Below, piece after piece: positions 15,672 through 20,780 of a DNA stretch of 20,780 nucleotides; within the stretch, counting starts at the first letter, position 1, and every line of letters begins with the position of its first letter. The notes below the pieces were generated by a model. The model had not been told where the DNA came from. It did not search any database and saw only the letters and a list, made by a program, of their open reading frames with translations. This DNA is from Bacteroidales bacterium (lineage in GTDB: Bacteria > Bacteroidota > Bacteroidia > Bacteroidales > VadinHA17). The DNA is taken from positions 1 to 20,780 of the forward strand of contig JAUYBT010000028.1 in NCBI GenBank assembly GCA_030692905.1, in the 5' to 3' direction. Both the position numbers and the translations under genes were made by a program.

Positions 15672-16907
15672 TCAGAATTTTAATTTTAATATTTTCATCC
15701 TCTCTTTCATTTCATTAATTACTTCTATTTCTTTTTGAAGTGAATCTGCCTCAAAGGTTACCGAGAAACGAATAAATTTCCCGGCATCGTCCCAGGGAAC
15801 AGTAGATATTAATGATTCATGTATAAGAAATTCGGAAAATTCAGATGCTGAATTAAAAACTTTACCACTTTCCGTACCGAAAGGAGCTTTTACATAACAG
15901 TAAAATGATCCTTTCGGCTTTTTAGCATCAAATCCTAAATCATTTAAAGCATTTACCAGCAGATTGAATCTTCTTGAGTATTTAATTATCGTTTTATCTG
16001 TTATTTCAGTATGCCTTAACGCCTGAATAGCTGCCTTTTGAATTGCTCTGAACTGCCCTGAATCCGTATTATCTTTTACAGTTGCATAAGCTTTTATCGC
16101 TTTACTGTTTCCACAAACAAAACCTATTCTCCATCCCGTCATATTAAAAGCCTTTGATAATGAATGGACTTCTATTCCAACATCCATTGCTCCTTTAATA
16201 GAAAGAAAACTTAGTGGTTTGTATCCATCGTATGTTAATGCACTGTAAGATGCATCATGAATGACGATAATATTGTTCTTCTTAGCAAAATCAACTACCT
16301 GCGTAAAGAATTCAGTAGTCGCCACAGCACCTGTTGGATTATTTGGATAATTCAGATATAGCAGCTTAGCTCTTTTTAAAATTGATTGAGGTATTATACT
16401 TAAGTCTGGCAAAAATGAGTTTGATTCCAGTAATGGAAGGTTGAATACTTCGCCGCCAAGATATTTTGTATAAGTTGCTGTTACCGGGTAACCAGGAACT
16501 GTCGTAAGTAAAATATCACCGGGATTAATAAAACATATCGGAAGCATTGCAAGTACCGGTTTTGATCCTATACCATGAATAATATGTTCTGACGGTATTA
16601 AACCTGAAAGCCCATATACTTTTTCAAGGTAACGGGCTGCGGCTTCCTGAAATTCAGGAATTCCGTTATCCGCATACCATCTGTTTTCAGGTTTTCCGGC
16701 TTCTTCTGATAAAGCTTTTACTACCAGATGATCGGCAGGCCAGTCAGGTTCTCCAACCCCCATGTCGATTAAGCCTGATTCAGGGTGTGCTTTTTTTGCC
16801 GCTGCTTTTGCTCTTTTAATAAGTTCAAATTTGTATATCACTGTTGATTTTCCAAAGTTGACTCCACCAAGTCTTTCTGATATTTTGTCATCAAAAAAAT
16901 TTACCAT
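15672..16907 (-). CDS. dapL: LL-diaminopimelate aminotransferase
   Basis: DapL converts tetrahydrodipicolinate directly to LL-2,6-diaminopimelate using glutamate, bypassing the acylated intermediates of the DapD/C/E route to lysine and peptidoglycan. The 411-residue fold-type I aminotransferase has I-D-M-G-V-G-E-P-D-W near residue 50, R-W-Y-A-D-N-G-I-P-E-F near residue 75, Y-P-N-N-P-T-G near residue 187, and the PLP lysine K252 in S-L-S-K-A-F-N-M-T-G-W-R-I-G-F. The opening F-x-x-x-I-S-E-R-L-G-G-V-N-F-G-K-S-T-V-I-Y-K-F-E is recognisably that of one DapL subgroup. Other class I aminotransferases are possible, but the N-terminus argues for DapL. It is monocistronic; no clear TAnnTTTG element was found upstream. 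Confidence 0.85.
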   Translation of the reverse strand: MVNFFDDKISERLGGVNFGKSTVIYKFELIKRAKAAAKKAHPESGLIDMGVGEPDWPADHLVVKALSEEAGKPENRWYADNGIPEFQEAAARYLEKVYGLSGLIPSEHIIHGIGSKPVLAMLPICFINPGDILLTTVPGYPVTATYTKYLGGEVFNLPLLESNSFLPDLSIIPQSILKRAKLLYLNYPNNPTGAVATTEFFTQVVDFAKKNNIIVIHDASYSALTYDGYKPLSFLSIKGAMDVGIEVHSLSKAFNMTGWRIGFVCGNSKAIKAYATVKDNTDSGQFRAIQKAAIQALRHTEITDKTIIKYSRRFNLLVNALNDLGFDAKKPKGSFYCYVKAPFGTESGKVFNSASEFSEFLIHESLISTVPWDDAGKFIRFSVTFEADSLQKEIEVINEMKERMKILKLKF

Positions 16908-16953
16908 GATTATTTTCTTTGTTATATTTATATATACTGCTGTAACTAATCAG

Positions 16954-17018
16954 TTGGAAGTCCGAAGTCGGAAGACCGAAGTTTTTTTCTTCGGACTTCG
17001 GGCTTCTGACTTCCGACT
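16954..17018. repeat. Inverted array of degenerate 7-base GAAGNNN units
   Basis: The left arm reads TTG then GAAGTCC, GAAGTCG, GAAGACC, GAAG (16957-16981); after a loop of seven T (16982-16988) the right arm is the complement of GAAG, GAAGTCC, GAAGCCC, GAAGTCA and AGTCG (16989-17018). All four GAAG cores pair in register; mismatches fall only in the three variable bases. It lies in the gap upstream of dapL. Similar GAAGTCS heptad repeats occur between genes in many Bacteroidota, to my recollection. Confidence 0.8.
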
Positions 17019-17150
17019 CTAATACCGTTAACATTGTTTTGTTGCAAACTGCTAACTTTAATATTTTGGACAAAAGTAATAAATGTATTAGGTAGAAGTG
17101 TTAAAAATGAAGTAAGTATTATAAAACATAGTATGATATATTCAAATCAA

Positions 17151-17158
17151 TATCTTTG
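17151..17158 (+). promoter_or_regulatory. -7 element upstream of the S9 peptidase remnant
   Basis: TATCTTTG is an exact TAnnTTTG match 33 bases before the ATG at 17192. The TTG inside it could be misread as an earlier in-frame start at 17156. No clear -33 TTG is seen. Confidence 0.45.
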
Positions 17159-17191
17159 AAAAACTTAAAACTCTTTAAAAAATATTTTGTC

Positions 17192-17506
17192 ATGGTCAGA
17201 AAATCTTTACTTGTTCTAACTGCATTTATATTTTTAGTATTCAATATATCTGCTCAGGAGGCATTGAAATATCAGTTACCTCCCGCTGAAATAGTTAAAA
17301 TAGTCGATGCCCCACTGACTCCTTCAACCTCAGTGAGTCCGGATAAGGCCAATATTCTTCTTATTGAGAGATCAAGTATCATAACTATTGAAGAACTTTC
17401 TGCTGAAGAGTTAAGGATCGCAGGTATAAGAATAGCACGTGAGACAATTCTGCATAAGCACTGGGAGGTATTAAACTGGATGGATAAATATGTTAAAAAT
17501 AAATAG
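17192..17506 (+). pseudogene. Internally deleted S9 (prolyl oligopeptidase family) peptidase remnant, 104-codon ORF
   Basis: The start is placed at the ATG at 17192, because the in-frame TTG at 17156 falls inside a promoter element. Residues 1-22 form a Sec signal peptide ending in I-S-A-Q. Residues 23-80 resemble the mature N-terminus of Bacteroidota S9 peptidases: Y-Q-L-P-P-A-E-I-V, then V-D-A-P-L-T-P-S-T-S-V-S-P-D and L-L-I-E-R-S-S, then E-E-L-R-I-A-G-I-R-I. Residues 82-104 instead look like the extreme C-terminus of the same family: A-R-E-T-I-L-H then H-W-E-V-L-N-W-M-D-K-Y-V-K-N-K. An intact enzyme is about 800 residues, so the propeller and the catalytic Ser/Asp domain are missing while the frame is kept. 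The homology is from memory and needs a search. It could still make a small exported peptide. Confidence 0.65.
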
Positions 17507-17564
17507 AAAACAAGATATTTTGCTGACAGGCTATATTGATTGCAAATTTTAAATAAGAAAAATC

Positions 17565-17594
17565 TTGTTTAGAATAAAAACTAATATAGTTTTG
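17565..17594 (+). promoter_or_regulatory. Promoter for hppA (TTG-N19-TAGTTTTG)
   Basis: TTG (17565-17567) is followed after 19 bases by TAGTTTTG (17587-17594), an exact TAnnTTTG match. It lies in the 146-base gap between the peptidase remnant and hppA and predicts a leader of about 50 bases. Confidence 0.6.
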
Positions 17595-17652
17595 TACCGG
17601 TGAATTTTTTTCATTTCAAAACCATTAATTTTTAATTTTAAAAACAAATATT

Positions 17653-19941
17653 ATGATTAGTAGTATTTTTTGGATTGTGCCGATTTCAGCACTCTTGGCA
17701 TTGTTGTTTGCCTGGATATTTTATAAAGGAATGATTATACAGGAAGAAGGGACAGACAAAATGAAAGAGATCGCTTCGTACGTCAGGGAAGGAGCTATGG
17801 CCTACCTGAGACGTCAGTATACCGTTGTAGGTAAAGTGTTTTTTATTCTTGCCATTCTTTTATTAATACTGGCATATATGGGGGTTCAGAACCCGTTTGT
17901 CCCGATTGCCTTCCTTACAGGAGGATTCTTTTCAGGTCTTTGTGGTTATCTCGGAATGAAGACTGCGACATTTGCGTCGAACAGGACAGCATGGGCAGCT
18001 TCAAAGTCGCTTAACAAAGGATTGCAGGTAGCTTTAAGAAGCGGCGCTGTTATGGGTCTTGTTGTTGTAGGATTCGGACTTCTTGATATAGCTCTCTGGT
18101 TCCTCCTGCTCAACACTGTTATTTTTACACCTGAGCATATGGCTACCGGACTTAAATTTATTGGACTTATATTTGTTCAGGCCGGGACTACTGATCATCA
18201 GAAACTTATTGAGATTACAGCAGTCATGCTGACATTCGGTATGGGTGCATCAACACAGGCCCTCTTTGCACGTGTTGGTGGTGGTATCTTTACAAAAGCT
18301 GCTGATGTAGGTGCTGACCTCGTTGGTAAAGTTGAAGCTGGTATTCCTGAAGACGACCCGCGTAACCCGGCTACTATTGCTGATAACGTTGGTGATAACG
18401 TTGGTGACGTAGCAGGTATGGGAGCTGACCTTTATGAATCTTATGCAGGTTCAATCCTGGCAACAGCAGCACTTGGAGCAGCACTTCCTGCTGTAACAGC
18501 TAACCTTCAGATAAAAGCTATTATTGCACCTATGATTGTTTCGGCAATCGGGATATTATTATCAATTGCCGGTGTTTACATGGTTAGAGCGAAAGAATCG
18601 GCCTCACCTAAAAACCTTCTCAATGCATTATTGCTGGGAACAGGAGGAAGTTCTGCTTTAATTCTTGTTGCTCTTGCTGTTATGGCATTCAGCGGCTGGA
18701 TAACATGGGGTGTTTTCGGTTCGGTAATTTCCGGCTTGCTTGCAGGAGTTATTATTGGGCAGTCAACAGAATATTTTACATCCGACGGATATAAACCAAC
18801 CCAGGGAATTGCCAAGCAGGCACAGCAGGGGCCGGCTACTGTAATTATTGAAGGTATGGCAGTTGGCATGTTCTCAACATGGGTTCCTGTAATTACCATT
18901 GTTGCAGGTATTATAGCTGCTTATGGTTTTGCAGGTGGTTTCCACGATTTTTCTATGGGAGTTTACGGTATTGGTTTTGCTGCAGTTGGTATGCTTTCAA
19001 CTTTAGGTATCACTCTCGCTACCGATGCTTTCGGACCAATAGCTGATAACGCCGGAGGAAATGCTGAAATGGCTAACCTGCCCGCAGAAGTAAGAGAAAG
19101 AACAGATGCACTTGATGGTCTGGGCAATACAACCGCTGCAACAGGTAAAGGATTTGCAATAGGTTCGGCAGCTCTTACAGCTCTTGCCCTTATGGCTGCT
19201 TATATGGAAGAGGTAAAACTGTGGCTTGGCAGACTCGCAGACAAAACACCTGAAGGGTTTAAACAGATTGGCGACACTCTCTTCTATCATAATACAGTTC
19301 CTGCAGTACAGGATGGACAAACAGCTGTCAATATCACAACTGCAACGATAAAAGATTTCATTACCGCTTATGACCTGTCAATTTTTAATCCTATTCTTCT
19401 TGGAGGTATTTTCATTGGAGCTATGATGGCATTCGTTTTCAGTGCCATGAGTATGAAAGCAGTCGGACGAGCTGCCGGGAAGATGGTTGATGAGGTAAGA
19501 CGTCAGTTCCGCGAAATACCAGGTATTATGGACGGAACAGGTAAACCCGAATATGCAAAATGTGTAGAGATTTCTACAGCCGGCGCACAGAAAGAGATGA
19601 TGGTTCCCTCCTTAATGGCAATCACAGTACCATTCCTGGTCGGGTTGCTCTTTGGTGTTCCCGGTATTGTTGGTCTTCTTGCAGGAGGTATGACATCCGG
19701 CTTCGTTCTTGCAAGCATGCTCAACAATTCAGGTGGTGCATGGGACAATGCAAAGAAATTTATTGAAAGAGGCAACTACGGCGGAAAAAAAAGTGAATGT
19801 CATAAAGCAAGTGTTGTTGGTGATACCGTTGGTGATCCTTTCAAAGATACTTCAGGACCGGCTCTTAATATCCTGATTAAATTGATGTCGATGGTTTCAG
19901 TTGTTCTTGCAGGTATTACGGTTGCTTACAGTCTATTTTAG
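17653..19941 (+). CDS. hppA: K+-dependent membrane-bound pyrophosphatase (ion-pumping)
   Basis: This 762-residue enzyme couples pyrophosphate hydrolysis to ion export, with about 16 membrane helices. The substrate site is intact: the D218 to K226 and E228 stretch ([14 protein letters not shown]) and D244/D248/D252 in D-N-V-G-D-N-V-G-D, with the second metal-binding motif D-N-A-G-G-N-A-E-M and the late [10 protein letters not shown]. Ala495 and Gly498 in [10 protein letters not shown] mark the K+-dependent class (K+-independent enzymes have Lys at the first position). T89, F93, D145 and a Met in F-G-M-G-A-S (M197) agree with residues I recall as marking Na+,H+-pumping Bacteroides-type enzymes. 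It has its own promoter and a strong terminator, so it is monocistronic. Confidence 0.97.
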   Translation: MISSIFWIVPISALLALLFAWIFYKGMIIQEEGTDKMKEIASYVREGAMAYLRRQYTVVGKVFFILAILLLILAYMGVQNPFVPIAFLTGGFFSGLCGYLGMKTATFASNRTAWAASKSLNKGLQVALRSGAVMGLVVVGFGLLDIALWFLLLNTVIFTPEHMATGLKFIGLIFVQAGTTDHQKLIEITAVMLTFGMGASTQALFARVGGGIFTKAADVGADLVGKVEAGIPEDDPRNPATIADNVGDNVGDVAGMGADLYESYAGSILATAALGAALPAVTANLQIKAIIAPMIVSAIGILLSIAGVYMVRAKESASPKNLLNALLLGTGGSSALILVALAVMAFSGWITWGVFGSVISGLLAGVIIGQSTEYFTSDGYKPTQGIAKQAQQGPATVIIEGMAVGMFSTWVPVITIVAGIIAAYGFAGGFHDFSMGVYGIGFAAVGMLSTLGITLATDAFGPIADNAGGNAEMANLPAEVRERTDALDGLGNTTAATGKGFAIGSAALTALALMAAYMEEVKLWLGRLADKTPEGFKQIGDTLFYHNTVPAVQDGQTAVNITTATIKDFITAYDLSIFNPILLGGIFIGAMMAFVFSAMSMKAVGRAAGKMVDEVRRQFREIPGIMDGTGKPEYAKCVEISTAGAQKEMMVPSLMAITVPFLVGLLFGVPGIVGLLAGGMTSGFVLASMLNNSGGAWDNAKKFIERGNYGGKKSECHKASVVGDTVGDPFKDTSGPALNILIKLMSMVSVVLAGITVAYSLF

Positions 19942-19965
19942 TCAATAGAAAAGTCGTATGATATT

Positions 19966-20003
19966 ATAGGGGCATGCCATGGTGTGTCCCTATTTTTTAT
20001 TTT
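19966..20003 (+). terminator. Rho-independent terminator of hppA
   Basis: A 12-bp stem, with six Watson-Crick pairs at its base (ATAGGG with CCCTAT) and three G-T wobbles higher up, closes a 4-base CATG loop (19966-19993). It is followed at once by a T-rich run (TTTTTATTTT). It begins 24 bases after the hppA stop. Confidence 0.85.
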
Positions 20004-20316
20004 GTCACCTCATCCATGCAACCGTCACTGCCAAACTCATACTTTTTTGCCTACATGGCAAAACCGCATCCTGCTATAACAATTCTCTTTTTATCTGACT
20101 TTGGAATATTGATCATGTTGACTTGTTTGAACGATTATAAATGCATAATATAATATTAATTACAAAGATCACCTTCATAATTATTCTAACCAACCAAAGC
20201 TATTTTTGTTTAATTATATCCCATAAGTCCATTGTTAAGAAATGTATTTATAATTAATAATTTACAAAAATGTTAATTGCGAAATAATCCTGTTTCAACC
20301 AATCAATTTATTTGAT

Positions 20317-20324
20317 TATGTTTG
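20317..20324 (+). promoter_or_regulatory. Likely -7 element for the symporter gene
   Basis: TATGTTTG is an exact TAnnTTTG match 27 bases before the ATG at 20352. The -33 position has TTTC (20293-20296) at a 20-base spacing, one base off TTTG. Confidence 0.5.
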
Positions 20325-20351
20325 CAGAACTGGTAATAATAATATCATTTT

Positions 20352-20780
20352 ATGCCCATAACGCCCTCTACCTCTCCGGGTACCGGTAAAAACAAGACAA
20401 AAGACAGTAATGTTCCCCGACGCTACCTGCTCTTTTTACTTCTGACTTTATTCGTCGTCTCATTTCTGACCATAGTTAACCACTATGATATCTTCAGTAT
20501 AAGCAAAACTGTTTTAATGGTCTTCAGATGGATTGCCATTGTACTTATCGTTGGGTATGCTATATATAAAAGATCTCTCACAACATGGATCCTGATCAGC
20601 ATGATACTGGGTGCTGAATTCGGTCATGACTTACCACAGATAGCTATTAAAATGCAGGTGGTAAGTATGATATTCCTGCGTCTGATAAAGACTATTATTG
20701 CTCCTCTCATTTTTGCAACCCTGGTAGTTGGGATAGCAGGACATTCAAACCTGAGACAGGTTGGACGCATGGGTTGGAAA
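20352..20780 (+). CDS. Dicarboxylate/amino acid:cation symporter (DAACS family), N-terminal part
   Basis: An open frame of 143 codons runs from the ATG at 20352 to the right edge without a stop, so the gene continues beyond the window. After a polar N-terminus of about 25 residues come helices at about 27-42 and 55-70, then the segment T-T-W-I-L-I-S-M-I-L-G-A-E-F-G. Further on, I-F-L-R-L-I-K-T-I-I-A-P-L-I-F-A-T-L-V-V-G-I-A-G followed by L-R-Q-V-G-R-M-G is the hallmark opening of GltP/DctA-type sodium- or proton-coupled glutamate/aspartate/dicarboxylate transporters. The first hydrophobic stretch lies ahead of where the family usually starts, so the protein may carry an additional N-terminal helix. 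Substrate and coupling ion need the missing C-terminal half. Confidence 0.85.
   Translation, partial: MPITPSTSPGTGKNKTKDSNVPRRYLLFLLLTLFVVSFLTIVNHYDIFSISKTVLMVFRWIAIVLIVGYAIYKRSLTTWILISMILGAEFGHDLPQIAIKMQVVSMIFLRLIKTIIAPLIFATLVVGIAGHSNLRQVGRMGWK

Larger units (their letters stand above)
19942..20351. other. 410-base intergenic region after hppA
   Basis: This AT-rich gap contains the hppA terminator at its left end, a TTTTGCC/GGCAAAA hairpin with a 5-base loop at 20045-20063 that has no following T run, and a -7-like element at 20317-20324 for the downstream symporter gene. I see no tRNA or conserved ncRNA. A 45-codon frame at 20016-20153 has no protein features beyond a short hydrophobic stretch and is not called. 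Confidence 0.6.

Noticed and set aside
17156..17191. Upstream TTG start for the peptidase remnant
   Set aside because: The TTG is part of a TATCTTTG promoter element, and the ATG at 17192 gives a clean signal peptide.
20016..20153. 45-codon frame after the hppA terminator
   Set aside because: It is short, in AT-rich DNA, has no start context or recognisable domain, and follows a strong terminator without a clear promoter.
1..20780. Possible defence, toxin-antitoxin, prophage, insertion sequence, CRISPR or tRNA features
   Set aside because: I looked through all gaps and gene calls and found no transposase, integrase, repeat-spacer array, toxin-antitoxin pair or tRNA-like cloverleaf.

Overview
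The window looks like a chromosomal segment of a Bacteroidota bacterium, probably an anaerobic or facultative member of the Bacteroidales/Marinilabiliales side of the phylum. The reasons are AT-rich DNA, several copies of the Bacteroidota -7 promoter element TAnnTTTG (some with a TTG about 19 bases upstream), few recognisable Shine-Dalgarno sites, a ribosomal protein S16 with a long charged tail, a DapL-type lysine/peptidoglycan branch, a K+-dependent membrane pyrophosphatase, and the lipoprotein and DUF families present. The species cannot be named from the sequence alone.

Layout. Positions 2-2290 (+) hold the 3' end of a multihaem c-type cytochrome gene, a Tat-exported four-cluster ferredoxin subunit and an NrfD/PsrC-type membrane subunit. 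Together they form a quinone-linked electron-transfer module whose upstream part lies outside the window. Positions 2306-5560 (+) hold four envelope genes of unknown role: a DUF2339-like multi-pass protein, a thioredoxin-fold lipoprotein with a monothiol WCPDS motif, a DUF4190-like protein and a DUF2752-like protein. Positions 5578-5746 are a dense cluster of short perfect hairpins between convergent genes. Positions 5758-7084 (-) carry prmC-recX, with ribD (+) divergent from prmC. Positions 8209-12699 (-) carry a LOG-family nucleotide hydrolase, trxA and dnaE. Positions 12920-14063 (+) carry rpsP-rimM. Positions 14117-15461 (-) carry a WaaE-like glycosyltransferase followed by tsaC. dapL (-) lies at 15672-16907. 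Then come an inverted array of 7-base GAAG repeats, a 104-codon remnant of an S9 peptidase that appears to have lost its middle, a membrane pyrophosphatase (hppA, +) with a strong terminator, and the start of a dicarboxylate/amino-acid:cation symporter gene that runs off the right edge.

Most of the window is core housekeeping: replication, translation, riboflavin, redox and cell wall. I see no phage, integron, CRISPR, toxin-antitoxin or defence system. The points most worth a second look are the hairpin cluster at 5578-5746, the inverted heptad array at 16954-17018, the internally deleted S9 peptidase, and the residues in the pyrophosphatase that match my recollection of the dual Na+/H+-pumping subclass.
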